NCBI GenBank assembly: GCA_020632795.1
Contig: JACKEV010000009.1
Span: 1 to 64,000, forward strand
From: Alphaproteobacteria bacterium
GTDB taxonomy: Bacteria > Myxococcota_A > UBA796 > CAJQPC01
Direction: 5' to 3'
Length of the DNA: 64,000 nt
Shown: piece after piece, positions 41,137-50,559 of the stretch
How the letters are laid out: each line of letters begins with the position of its first letter
Numbering within the stretch: position 1 is the first letter of the stretch
Program-made: the position numbers and the translations under genes
Notes under the pieces: model-generated
Seen by the model: only the letters and a program-made list of their open reading frames with translations
The model's database searches: none
What the model was told of the DNA's origin: nothing

Positions 41137-42309
41137 TCAGGCGACCAGCTCGCGCTCCAGCGGGGTGCGGAACCGCGGGGTCACCCGCACATCGCCCAGC
41201 CAGCCCTGGAGCGCGGCGCGGCGCTCCTCGATCCGGGCCTCGGCTTCGGCGCCGACGTCCTCCAGCAGGCGGACCACGACCGCGCCGTCGTCGCGCTGGG
41301 CCCAGCCGCCCACGATCCGGCCGCCCCACCACACCGTCGGGCCGATGTTGCCGGTGCGATCGAACAGGGGCGCCTCGTGGGGGCCGAGGTACCAGCCGCG
41401 CTCCTTCCAGCCCATCGCGGTGGGATCGAGGGCCGGCAGCAGCGCGGCCCAGGATTCCGTGAGGTCGTCCTCATCGAGATCATCGGGGAGCACCCAGCCG
41501 GTATCGCCGCCCAGCTCGACCTCGACAGCGCCGAGGGTCTGGAGGGCCGCGCGGACCTGGGTCTTCGTCAGCCCGGTCCACCACTGCACGTCGTCGAGGG
41601 TGCCAGGGCCGTAGGTCGCCAGCCAGCGGCGGATCAGCTCGGCGCGGGCCTCGGCCGCCTTGGGGCGCGCGATGCCCTCGGGCAGCCAGCCCCGCAGGGG
41701 CGCCCAGCGGTACCGGGAGCTGGTCAGCCCGCCGGTGGGCCGCCCGCGCACGATGTGGCCCTCGGCGGCCAGCAGGCTCAGGACCCGGGTGGTGATGCGG
41801 GTGGGCTTGTCCCAGGGCTTGCCGGTGTTCAGGAACACCTCGAAGCGCAGGCCCTCCACCGCGTCGGACAGCTCGCCGCCGGTGGCCTCGCCCCGCGCCT
41901 CCAGGGTCGCGAGGGTCTCGGCCTCGACCCCGGCGAGCCAGGCGTCCACGTCGCCGGTCATCCCGGTGAGCGTGAGGTGCTTGACGATGTTGCGGCGCTC
42001 CCGGGCGGCGATGGTGTCGGTGCAGGCCCCGTAGACCACCCCGAGCAGCTCCAGGGGCAGGGTGAACACGGTGCGCCGCATGCCCAGGACCCGGGCCAGG
42101 GCGCGCCGCTCGTAGAGGGCGTGCTCGATGTCCTGGGCGCTCACGCCCTCGGTCCGCGCGGCGGCGGCGAGGTAGACGGTGGCCGGGTCGGTGCCGTGCA
42201 GCCCGACGAGATCGCCGGCCACCGCGACCGGGTCGTCGCCCTGGGCGGCGAGGTGGTGGCGTCGCCCCAGCCGGGCGCGGCGGCGTTCAACAGAGAAGGG
42301 AGGGTGCAT
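41137..42309 (-). CDS. winged-helix DNA-binding protein, AlkZ/YcaQ-like (HTH_42)
   Basis: The 390-aa length is normal for the family. Conserved blocks are RARLGRRHHLA, ALARVLGMRRTVFTLP, YGPGTLDDVQWWTGL, LLPALDPTAMGWKERGWYL and RTGNIGPTVWWGGRIVGGW. AlkZ/YcaQ DNA glycosylases use a Q-x-Q or Q-x-D motif; the equivalent segment here reads LVGLHGTDPATVY (35-46), so the first Gln is His. This H-x-TD form is common in actinobacterial relatives (from memory), and glycosylase activity is therefore uncertain. It is followed by the DUF3224 gene upstream on the same strand. Confidence 0.83.
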   Translation of the reverse strand: MHPPFSVERRRARLGRRHHLAAQGDDPVAVAGDLVGLHGTDPATVYLAAAARTEGVSAQDIEHALYERRALARVLGMRRTVFTLPLELLGVVYGACTDTIAARERRNIVKHLTLTGMTGDVDAWLAGVEAETLATLEARGEATGGELSDAVEGLRFEVFLNTGKPWDKPTRITTRVLSLLAAEGHIVRGRPTGGLTSSRYRWAPLRGWLPEGIARPKAAEARAELIRRWLATYGPGTLDDVQWWTGLTKTQVRAALQTLGAVEVELGGDTGWVLPDDLDEDDLTESWAALLPALDPTAMGWKERGWYLGPHEAPLFDRTGNIGPTVWWGGRIVGGWAQRDDGAVVVRLLEDVGAEAEARIEERRAALQGWLGDVRVTPRFRTPLERELVA

Positions 42310-42321
42310 GTCGGTCTCCGG

Positions 42322-42714
42322 TCAGGGAGCCGGCAGAGTAACCTCCAGGGTGAGGGTGTTCTCCGGCGCGTGCACCGCGCGGAAGCGGACCTCGCCGGTG
42401 ACGCCGGCCAGCGCGCCGGTGCCGGCCACGATCGGGCCGCCGCCCACCGCGGCGCCGTCTTCCCAGGCGCCCTCGTTGCGCCACACCAGGGTGCCCTCCC
42501 GGCCGGAGAGCCTGCCCTCGAAGCGCTCGAAGCCCACGAAGTGGGCGGCCTGCTCGCCGGCGTAGCAGAGCTGGTAGCGCAGGGTCGAGCGGCCTTCGAG
42601 GTCGCCCTCGTAGGCGTAGGCGACCTCGGCCTCCTTGAAGACGAGGCCGTCGCCGGGCTCGGCGGTGGTGGACTCGTCCCACTGGAGGTGCTTGAAGCGG
42701 GCGGTGAGGGTCAT
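42322..42714 (-). CDS. DUF3224 domain protein
   Basis: From ATG 42714 the protein is 130 aa, the usual DUF3224 size. Typical features are ARFKHLQWDESTTAE at the start, AYEGDLEGRSTLRYQLCYAGEQAAHFVGFERFEGRLSGREGTLVW in successive strands and GPIVAGTGALAGVTGEVRF near the end. The fold is an allene-oxide-cyclase-like beta barrel and the role is unknown. It is divergent from the AraC regulator gene (86-nt gap), which may control it together with the AlkZ-like gene 12 nt downstream. Confidence 0.85.
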   Translation of the reverse strand: MTLTARFKHLQWDESTTAEPGDGLVFKEAEVAYAYEGDLEGRSTLRYQLCYAGEQAAHFVGFERFEGRLSGREGTLVWRNEGAWEDGAAVGGGPIVAGTGALAGVTGEVRFRAVHAPENTLTLEVTLPAP

Positions 42715-42800
42715 GGGGGGCTCCGGGTGCGGGTTCTGCCCTTGTGTAGCCCGCGGCTTCAGGGGCGCCTTGTAGAAACGCGACACGCTATAGACGCGAC

Positions 42801-43595
42801 ATGCCCCGCGACCCCGGCCCGCCGAGGGGGGTGGTTCGACAGCCCGAGCCGCCGCCCTTCCAACACCAGCGGCACGCCCCACCCGAGGCCCTCGCCGGCC
42901 ACGTCGTGCACGTCTGGTCGATCCGCTGGGACCTGCGCGGGCAGGCGCCCTGGACCCAGTCCACCCTGCCACACCCGATGCCGACGTTCGTTTTCGAACA
43001 GGATTGTTCGTCTCTGGTCGGCGTGATGACCGGGCGCTTCACCCGCACCTTGGAGGGCGTCGGCGCAGTGCTGGGGGTCAAGCTGCGGATCGGCGCGGTG
43101 CAGCCCCTGCTGGGGGGTTCGGTGAGGGCCATCACCGACCGCCGGATCCCGCTGCGGGAGGTGCTGGGGCCCGAGGTGGACGACCTGGCCGCCGCGCTGC
43201 CGGGGCTCACCGACGCCCAGGCCGTCGCCGGCCTCACCCCGCTGCTCGTCGCGCGGCTGCGCCCTGTGCCCGCCGAGGCCCGCCGCGTCGAGGCCCTGGT
43301 GCGCCTGGTGGAGCAGCAGCCCGGCCTCACCCGGGTCGACGCCCTGGCCGCCGAGGCCGGGTGCAGCCCGCGCACCCTCCAGCGGCGCTTCCGGCGCTGG
43401 GTGGGGGTGGGGCCCAAGTGGGTCATCTGCCGCTACCGCCTGCACGAGGCCCTGGCCCGCGCCGAGGCCGGGCCGGCGGACCACGCCGCGCTGGCCCACC
43501 AGCTCGGCTACACCGACCAGGCCCACTTCATCCACGACTTCAAGGCGCTGGTGGGCACCACGCCGGCCGCCTATCCGGTTACGGGGCCCTCATGA
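42801..43595 (+). CDS. AraC family transcriptional regulator
   Basis: The 264-aa protein has an N-terminal sensing domain of the kind found in AraC relatives (HVVHVWSIRWDLRG, PHPMPTFVFEQD, GVKLRIGAVQPLLG). The C-terminal two-HTH domain is at about 175-262 (VDALAAEAGCSPRTLQRRFRRWVGVGPKWVICRYRLHEAL, HQLGYTDQAHFIHDFKALVGTTPAAY). It is a cytosolic DNA-binding regulator. Its stop overlaps the helicase start (ATGA), so the helicase is co-expressed. The divergent DUF3224/AlkZ-like pair is the likely target. Confidence 0.9.
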   Translation: MPRDPGPPRGVVRQPEPPPFQHQRHAPPEALAGHVVHVWSIRWDLRGQAPWTQSTLPHPMPTFVFEQDCSSLVGVMTGRFTRTLEGVGAVLGVKLRIGAVQPLLGGSVRAITDRRIPLREVLGPEVDDLAAALPGLTDAQAVAGLTPLLVARLRPVPAEARRVEALVRLVEQQPGLTRVDALAAEAGCSPRTLQRRFRRWVGVGPKWVICRYRLHEALARAEAGPADHAALAHQLGYTDQAHFIHDFKALVGTTPAAYPVTGPS

Positions 43596-46159
43596 GCGAC
43601 GACGACCTCCAGTCGCTCGGGGCGCGCATCCCCGAGCGCGGCCTGGCCTCGGCCGACGATGCCCTCGACGTCTTCCTGGCCTGGGTCGCCGACCGGGGGC
43701 TCTCCCTCTATCCGGCCCAGGAGGAGGCCATCCTCGAGCTGTACGCCGACCGGCACGTCGTGCTGGAGACCCCCACCGGCTCGGGCAAGTCCCTGGTGGC
43801 GGCGGCGCTGCACTTCCGGGAGCTGGCCGCTGGGCGCCGCAGCGTGTACACCGCGCCGATCAAGGCCCTGGTCAGCGAGAAGTTCTTCGACCTCTGCCGC
43901 ACCTTCGGGGCCGAGAGCGTGGGCCTGATGACCGGCGACGGCAGCGTCAACCGGGACGCGCCGCTGATCTGCTGCACCGCCGAGGTGCTCGCCAACATGG
44001 CGCTGCGCGAGGGCGAGGACACCCCCTTCGACGCGGTGGTCATGGACGAGTTCCACTACTACGGCGACCGCGACCGGGGCATGGCCTGGCAGATCCCGCT
44101 GCTGACGATGCCTCAGGCGCGCTTCCTGCTGATGTCGGCCACCCTCGGCGACATGACCGCCATCATCGACGACCTGACCGAGCGCGGCGGCCGGCCCGTG
44201 GCCCACGTCTCCCGGGCCGAGCGGCCGGTGCCGCTGCACTTCGTCTACGCCGACAGCCCGCTCCAGGACACCGTGCTGCGCCTGGTGCGCGACGGCCGCG
44301 CGCCGCTCTACGTGGTCCACTTCACCCAGTCCGCCGCCGGGGAGACCGCTGGCGCGCTGATGAGCGTCGACTTCACCCCCAAGGAGGACAAGCGCGCCCT
44401 GCGGGACGCCACCCGGGGGGTGCGCTTCGACAGCCCCTACGGCCCCACCCTGCTGCGCTTCATCCACCACGGGGTGGGCCTGCACCACGCCGGCCTGCTG
44501 CCCCGCTACCGGCTGCTGGTCGAGAAGCTGGCCCAGCAGGGGCTCTTGCGGGTCATCTGCGGCACCGACACCCTGGGGGTGGGCATCAACGTGCCCATCC
44601 GCACGGCGCTGTTCACCCAGCTCTGCAAGTTCGACGGCGAGAAGGTGGACATCCTCACCGCCCGGGACTTCAAGCAGATCGCCGGGCGGGCCGGGCGCAA
44701 GGGCTTCGACGAGGAGGGCCTGGTGGTGGCCCAGGCCCCGGAGTGGGTCATCGAGAACCAGCGCCGGGCGGACGCGGCGGCCTCGGGCCGGGGCAGCAAG
44801 CGGAAGTTCCGCAAGAAGTCCCCGCCCACCCGGGGCTACAAGCACTGGGACGAGCAGACCTTCCGCCAGCTCATCGAGCGGCCCCCCGAGCCCCTCGTCT
44901 CCCGCTTCCAGGTGAGCCACGGCCTGCTGCTGAGCCTGCTCCAGAGGGCGGATGAGGTCGGCGGGGACGGCCTGGACGCCCTGCATCGCCTGATCGAGGC
45001 CAGCCACAGCACCGCCCGGGACAAGGCCGAGATGGCCGAGCGCGCGGAGACCTTGCTGGAGGAGCTGGTCTCCGCCGGGGTGGTGGACCGGGACGAGGTG
45101 GGCGGCGGGCCCGATGGGGTGGTGGTCCACGAGGTCTCCGAGGATCTCCAGCAGGACTTCTCCCTGCACCACGCCCTCTCGCTGTTCCTGCTCCACGCGG
45201 TCGAGCAGCTCGACGCCGAGGCCCCCGAGTACGCCCTGCGGGTCCTCACCCTGGTCGAGTCCATCCTGGAGAGCCCCAAGGTCATCCTCTACGCCCAGGA
45301 GCGGGTGCTCAAGGGGCAGCTCATGGCCGCCCTCAAGGCCGAGGGCGTGCCCTACGAGGAGCGCATCGAGGCCCTGGAGCAGGTCTCCTGGCCCAAGCCG
45401 ATGGCGGACTGGATCTACGCCACCTTCAACGAATACCGCGAGACCCACCCCTGGGTGGCCGCCGAGGACATCCGGCCGAAGTCCATCGCCCGGGACATGA
45501 TCGAGCAGTACGCCTCGTTCTCGGACTACGTGAAGGACCTGGGCATCCAGCGCGCCGAGGGGGTGCTGCTGCGCTACCTCACCCAGGTCTACCAGACCGT
45601 CACCCGCACCGTGCCCGCGGACGCCCGCACGCCCGAGCTGATCGACGCGATGGCCTACCTGCGGGCGACCCTGGCCCGGGTGGACGAGAGCCTGGTGGGC
45701 GAGTGGGAGCGCCTGCTGGCGGGCAAGGCGGAGGGGGTGGAGCCCGACGTGCCCGTGCTCATCGACATCTCCAGGGACAGGAAGTCCTTCAACGCCCGCC
45801 TGCGGGCTGAATTGCACGCCGTCGTACGAGCCCTCGCTGTCGAGGACTGGGCCGAGGCCATCGCCGGGCTTCGCCACCGGGAGCCGCCGGTCCCGGGCCG
45901 CCCCCAGTGGAGCCCCGACGACCTCGCCGCCGCACTGGCGCCCTACATCGAGGAGTACGGCCGGGTGACCTTCGACCACGCCGCCCGCATGGCCTGGAAC
46001 ACGCGGGTCACCCCGGACGGCCCGCTGGTGTGGCGGGTTCAGCAGCTCCTGGTCGACGCGAACGACGACAACGCCTGGTCCATCGACGGCGTGGTGGACC
46101 TGCGGGGCGACACCAACCCCGAGGGCCCGCTGGTGGAGCTGATCGCCGTCGGCGAGTAG
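43592..46159 (+). CDS. Ski2-like DEAD/DEAH helicase with DUF3516
   Basis: The 855-aa protein from ATG 43592 overlaps the AraC stop. Helicase motifs: I is TPTGSGKS (60-67), Ia is TAPIKALVSEKF, II is DEFH (152-155), III is LMSATLGD, then LHHAGLLPRYR, V is GTDTLGVGINVPIRT and VI is QIAGRAGRKG. The C-terminal about 400 residues are the DUF3516 extension, mostly helical. Such helicases are common in Actinobacteria and some Proteobacteria, with presumed RNA or DNA unwinding roles (family knowledge). A basic insert GSKRKFRKKSPPTRG follows motif VI. It converges on the beta-helix lipoprotein gene with no gap. Confidence 0.92.
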   Translation: MSDDDLQSLGARIPERGLASADDALDVFLAWVADRGLSLYPAQEEAILELYADRHVVLETPTGSGKSLVAAALHFRELAAGRRSVYTAPIKALVSEKFFDLCRTFGAESVGLMTGDGSVNRDAPLICCTAEVLANMALREGEDTPFDAVVMDEFHYYGDRDRGMAWQIPLLTMPQARFLLMSATLGDMTAIIDDLTERGGRPVAHVSRAERPVPLHFVYADSPLQDTVLRLVRDGRAPLYVVHFTQSAAGETAGALMSVDFTPKEDKRALRDATRGVRFDSPYGPTLLRFIHHGVGLHHAGLLPRYRLLVEKLAQQGLLRVICGTDTLGVGINVPIRTALFTQLCKFDGEKVDILTARDFKQIAGRAGRKGFDEEGLVVAQAPEWVIENQRRADAAASGRGSKRKFRKKSPPTRGYKHWDEQTFRQLIERPPEPLVSRFQVSHGLLLSLLQRADEVGGDGLDALHRLIEASHSTARDKAEMAERAETLLEELVSAGVVDRDEVGGGPDGVVVHEVSEDLQQDFSLHHALSLFLLHAVEQLDAEAPEYALRVLTLVESILESPKVILYAQERVLKGQLMAALKAEGVPYEERIEALEQVSWPKPMADWIYATFNEYRETHPWVAAEDIRPKSIARDMIEQYASFSDYVKDLGIQRAEGVLLRYLTQVYQTVTRTVPADARTPELIDAMAYLRATLARVDESLVGEWERLLAGKAEGVEPDVPVLIDISRDRKSFNARLRAELHAVVRALAVEDWAEAIAGLRHREPPVPGRPQWSPDDLAAALAPYIEEYGRVTFDHAARMAWNTRVTPDGPLVWRVQQLLVDANDDNAWSIDGVVDLRGDTNPEGPLVELIAVGE

Positions 46160-47323
<1,164 letters not shown>

Positions 47324-47327
47324 GGGA

Positions 47328-47756
47328 TCACTGCACGATGGCGAGCAGCTCGACGTCGAAGACGAGCTGCCCGGTGGGGCCGCTGCTGTTGTAGCCGTAC
47401 GCCAGGTCGGGTGGGATCCAGAACCGGGTCTGCTCGCCGACCACCATGAGCTGCACGCCCTCGGTCCACCCGGGGATGACCTGATCCAGGCCGAAGGTGG
47501 CGGGCTCGCCGCGCCCGTACGAGCTGTCGAACCGCCGCCCGTCGGCGGTCCAGCCGGTGTAGTGGACCGTCACCGTGCTGCGGGGGCCGGGGTGCTCGAC
47601 GCCGGTGCCCGGCCGCAGCACCTGGTATGCCAGCCCGGAGGGGGTGACCGCGGCGTCGGGCGGGGGCCCTTCGAAGAAGGAGCGCTGCGGCGGGGGGCCG
47701 CTCGAAGGAGGCGCCTTGGGCGCGCAGGCCAGGGTCGCGAGCAGGAGGAGAGCCAT
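47328..47756 (-). CDS. FKBP-type peptidyl-prolyl isomerase lipoprotein
   Basis: The protein is 142 aa with lipobox LAC near residue 11 and a Pro-rich spacer. The FKBP domain (about 40-142) has STVTVHYTGWTADGRRFDSSYGRGEPATFGL, VIPGWTEGVQLMVVGEQTRFWIPPDLAYG and LVFDVELLAI, all core active-site blocks. It catalyses proline isomerisation in the envelope, and lipidation places it on a membrane. It is part of the seven-gene run; 22 nt separate it from the preceding cyclic-nucleotide-binding gene. Confidence 0.92.
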   Translation of the reverse strand: MALLLLATLACAPKAPPSSGPPPQRSFFEGPPPDAAVTPSGLAYQVLRPGTGVEHPGPRSTVTVHYTGWTADGRRFDSSYGRGEPATFGLDQVIPGWTEGVQLMVVGEQTRFWIPPDLAYGYNSSGPTGQLVFDVELLAIVQ

Positions 47757-47778
47757 CGGGCGGGTCTTAACCTGGGGA

Positions 47779-48330
47779 TCAGTCCGGCTGCACCCAGCCG
47801 CCCTCGGTCTCCTTGACGTACTCCGCGGTGGACTCGCCGAACATGCGCCGGCCGATGACGTAGAGGCGCTGGTTGGCGGCGCGGAGCTGCATGTTCATCG
47901 CCACCGCCAGCACCGCGCGCAGAGCCAGGGAAAGCCGGCCCTCCAGGGTGCGCGGCGCGCCGAGGAGCAGGTCAGCGGGGAACTCCAGGCAGCGCGACGG
48001 GCCGATCGCGGCGGTGGTGGACGAGCGCGGCTGGCCGTCGCAGACCCCCATGCAGCCGAACAGGGCCCCGGGCTTGAGCCGCCCCAGGACCTCCTGGCCG
48101 CCGTCGGGGCGGGTCCGGCTGACCCGCACCAGGCCCTCGACCAGCACATACCAGCGCGTGGCGGTGGAGCCCTCGCGGGTGATGGCCTCGCCGGGGATGA
48201 GCTGGCGCACCTTCACCCGCTCCGAGAGCGCCCCGCGCAGCTCGCCGGAGAGGTGGCCGAGCAGCGGGTGCGCCGCGATGACCTCGGCGGGCACGACCCC
48301 GCCCAGCTCGGGCCCGGAGACCTCAGCCAC
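47779..48330 (-). CDS. cyclic-nucleotide-binding domain protein B
   Basis: The 183-aa protein has one CNB domain (about 20-125): LLGHLSGELRGALSERVKVRQLIPGEAITREG, WYVLVEGLVRVSR, LGRLKPGALFGCMGVCDGQPRSSTTAA. The phosphate-binding cassette reads FGCMGVCDGQPRSST, where the canonical F-G-E-x-x-L...R-x-A Glu is replaced, so ligand binding may be altered. The remaining about 55 residues are helical without an HTH motif. It overlaps the next upstream CNB gene by 8 nt. Confidence 0.87.
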   Translation of the reverse strand: MAEVSGPELGGVVPAEVIAAHPLLGHLSGELRGALSERVKVRQLIPGEAITREGSTATRWYVLVEGLVRVSRTRPDGGQEVLGRLKPGALFGCMGVCDGQPRSSTTAAIGPSRCLEFPADLLLGAPRTLEGRLSLALRAVLAVAMNMQLRAANQRLYVIGRRMFGESTAEYVKETEGGWVQPD

Positions 48331-48880
48331 GGCGGGTGGCCTCCTGCGCCCAGCGGCGCAGGCGGGCGTGCCAGCGCATGTCCAGGGGCTCGTCCTCGGC
48401 GGGCTCGGCGGCCAGGGTGGGGTCCTCGCGCACCCGGGTGATACGGTCGTACATCGCGCGGATGCGGGCGGCGACGTTGCGGTCGATCTCCGCCATCAGC
48501 CAGAGGGCGGCGGGGTGGGCCTCGGCCCGCAGGGCGGTGAACAGGTCGACCTCCAGGCACAGCGCCAGCAGCTCCTGCTCGACGACCGCCGACGCGCTGC
48601 GGGCCCGCCCGTCGACCAGGCTCATGTCCCCGACCACGTCCCCCCGGTGCAGGCGCCCCAGCAGCACGGTGCGCTCGGGCTCGACCTGCCGCTCCACCCG
48701 GACCTGGCCCTCGAGGATGAGGAAGCCTGGGCCGGGGCCGTCGCCCGCCGCGAACAGCCGCTCGCCCTCGACGGCGCGGTACGTCCGCATGCGGCCCAGC
48801 AGCTCGCGCAGGTCCCGGGGCTCCAGGCCGCGGGCGCTGGGGAAGGCCTTGAGGAATGTGGAGGAGGTCACGCGATCCAC
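48323..48880 (-). CDS. cyclic-nucleotide-binding domain protein A
   Basis: The 185-aa protein has a CNB domain (about 10-120): FLKAFPSARGLEPRDLRELLGRM, FLILEGQVRVERQ, LGRLHRGDVVGDMSLVDGRARSASAVVEQEL. The cassette GDVVGDMSLVDGRARSAS keeps the G-D-x-x-G and R-S/A-x-S features. The C-terminal half is helical, with no DNA-binding domain. It is likely a cytosolic sensor or adaptor. It starts 9 nt after the ABBA-like gene, so it belongs to the prenyltransferase operon. Confidence 0.87.
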   Translation of the reverse strand: MDRVTSSTFLKAFPSARGLEPRDLRELLGRMRTYRAVEGERLFAAGDGPGPGFLILEGQVRVERQVEPERTVLLGRLHRGDVVGDMSLVDGRARSASAVVEQELLALCLEVDLFTALRAEAHPAALWLMAEIDRNVAARIRAMYDRITRVREDPTLAAEPAEDEPLDMRWHARLRRWAQEATRRG

Positions 48881-48889
48881 GGGGCCCTC

Positions 48890-49879
48890 CTATCCGGCGC
48901 GCGGCGGCATGGCCCAGGCCGCGCAGTACAGATCGGCGCTCTGTCCGCCGTCCTCCAGGGCCGAGGCGGTGGGCACCACGCGCACCCCCTGGAGCTGCCC
49001 CAGCAGGCCCTGCAGCGCGGCGAGGTGGGCGGCGCGGCCCGCGAAGGCGAACAGCTCGGCCAGCTCGGCCCAGGCGGCGGGCAGCTCGGCGGCGTCCCGG
49101 GTGAAGCCCAGGCGGACGTGGTCGTAGATCTTGTTGATCGCGTAGCGGTGCGGGGTCCCGGGGCGCATTCGTAGGGTGAGGTAGTAATACCCGGGGGTGA
49201 GGGGGCACCGCGCGGCCATCGCGGCGGCGAGGGCCTGGGCCTCGGGTGGGGCGCCCTCGGCGGCCTCCTGGGGGGAGGCCCCGCCCAGGTACGCCTTCAC
49301 GCCCAGGGCGCCGTCGGGCAGCAGCTCCGGGGTGAGCACGCCGACGGGCCGCTCGGCGGGCACCCAGTCGGGCAGCGCGCAGCCCGGCGCGTGGACGGCC
49401 AGCGCCTCGCGAAGCGCCCCGGCGCTCGCCACGCCCGCGCCCCAGCGGTCCTCCTGGAAGTAGAGCTTCATGCGGGGCGGGCGCTGGGGGTGGTCGAAGC
49501 CCGCCGCCACGGTCAGCGAGGGGGCGGCGCCGTCGAGGTCCGCGCCCAGCGCCAGCGCGGCGTCCATCCGGTAGTCCCCCGGCAGCGCGGCGAGCAGCGC
49601 GGCCAGCGGCGCCCGCATCGCCGCGCCCTCGTAGCGGTCGCCCACGGCCACACCCCAGGCGAGCTGCGCGGGCCCCCGGGCGATGTAGGCGTCGTACTTG
49701 AGGGTGTTGTCCTGCTTGGGGACCGCCTCGGGCAGTGCCTCGGGCCGGTCCAGGAAGCGGCGCAGCGCGGCGGCGTGGGGGTTGCCGCCGGCCAGGGCCT
49801 CGAACCGCTCCAGCAGGGCGAGCGTGCCCGCGAGGTGCGCCCGGGGCGGGGGGATGCGGACCTCGTGGTCCACGCTCAC
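48890..49879 (-). CDS. candidate ABBA-fold (DMATS-like) aromatic prenyltransferase
   Basis: GTG 49879 overlaps the cis-prenyltransferase stop (GTGA); 329 aa, soluble. Residues 135-141 read P-R-M-K-L-Y-F, an R-x-K-x-Y motif. K195-A-Y197 and K250-I-Y252 repeat K-x-Y at the ends of predicted beta strands. In DMATS enzymes R-x-K-x-Y and K-x-Y residues line the barrel and bind the prenyl diphosphate (family knowledge). The length, alternation of strands and helices, and coupling to a prenyl-diphosphate synthase support this, but overall similarity is low and the call is a hypothesis. Confidence 0.5.
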   Translation of the reverse strand: MSVDHEVRIPPPRAHLAGTLALLERFEALAGGNPHAAALRRFLDRPEALPEAVPKQDNTLKYDAYIARGPAQLAWGVAVGDRYEGAAMRAPLAALLAALPGDYRMDAALALGADLDGAAPSLTVAAGFDHPQRPPRMKLYFQEDRWGAGVASAGALREALAVHAPGCALPDWVPAERPVGVLTPELLPDGALGVKAYLGGASPQEAAEGAPPEAQALAAAMAARCPLTPGYYYLTLRMRPGTPHRYAINKIYDHVRLGFTRDAAELPAAWAELAELFAFAGRAAHLAALQGLLGQLQGVRVVPTASALEDGGQSADLYCAAWAMPPRAG

Positions 49880-50550
49880 GCCCCGAACCGCCGCTCGGTG
49901 TCGGCGAACTCGCGCAGGGCGAGGGCCAGCGCGTCGGGGGTGAAGGCCGGCCAGGGCAGGGGAGAGAAGTGGAGCCGGGCCTCGGCGATGTGCCACAGCA
50001 GGAAGCCCGCGGAGAGGTGGGGCTCGCCGCCGGTGCGGATGACGAGGTCCACCGGGGGCAGCGCGCTGGTCCACAGCGCGGCCTCGAAGTCCCGGGCGCT
50101 GGCCCCGCCGCCCCCGCGCGCGTCGGCCGCCGCCCGGATCTCGTCCCGGCCGTCGTAGGCCATCAACAGCGCGAGGGCCTGGGGACCGGGCCCGGCGGCG
50201 GCGCGCACGGCCTCGACCCCGGGGCGGATCTCGGGGCACAGCTCGGCCCAGCGCCCCAGGGCGTGGAAGCGCCGCTCGGGGGCGACCAGCCGGACGCCCT
50301 CAGCGGCCAGCCAGTGGTTAAGGGCCCCGGTGATGACGGCGACCTCCTCGGGCTTGCGGCGGGTGAGGTTGGCGGGGGAGCCCCACCAGAAGCTGCACAC
50401 CTCGACGCCCGCGTCCCAGGCGGCCTCCAGGACGGGGCCCAGGGCGGCGACGCCAGCGCGGTGGCCGTCGGCGGGGGCCAGGCCGCGCGCGCGGGCCCAG
50501 CGGCGGTTGCCGTCGGGGATGATGGCGAGGTGTCGGGGGACAGGGCGCAC
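49876..50550 (-). CDS. divergent cis-prenyltransferase (UppS homologue)
   Basis: The 224-aa protein opens with HLAIIPDGNRRWA (7-19), the catalytic Asp13 motif of undecaprenyl diphosphate synthases. The second site reads FWWGSPANLTRRKPEEV instead of FSTENWxRPxxEV. The C-terminal motif reads IRTGGEPHLSAGFLLW (171-186), with His178 where UppS has the IPP-binding Arg and an extra residue before FLLW. It is some 25 residues shorter than UppS. It should condense IPP in cis, but probably makes a special, perhaps short-chain product rather than the cell-wall carrier. Confidence 0.85.
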   Translation of the reverse strand: MRPVPRHLAIIPDGNRRWARARGLAPADGHRAGVAALGPVLEAAWDAGVEVCSFWWGSPANLTRRKPEEVAVITGALNHWLAAEGVRLVAPERRFHALGRWAELCPEIRPGVEAVRAAAGPGPQALALLMAYDGRDEIRAAADARGGGGASARDFEAALWTSALPPVDLVIRTGGEPHLSAGFLLWHIAEARLHFSPLPWPAFTPDALALALREFADTERRFGA

Positions 50551-50559
50551 GGGGGCCTG

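Noticed and set aside
43571..45979. 802-codon open frame on the minus strand
   Set aside because: It is antisense to the Ski2-like helicase, whose motifs are complete on the plus strand; the composition is Gly/Leu/Val/His-biased without any recognisable domain.
47779..48880. Family 2 encapsulin system, suggested by CNB domains near prenyltransferase genes
   Set aside because: Both CNB proteins are under 190 aa and no HK97-fold shell protein is encoded nearby.
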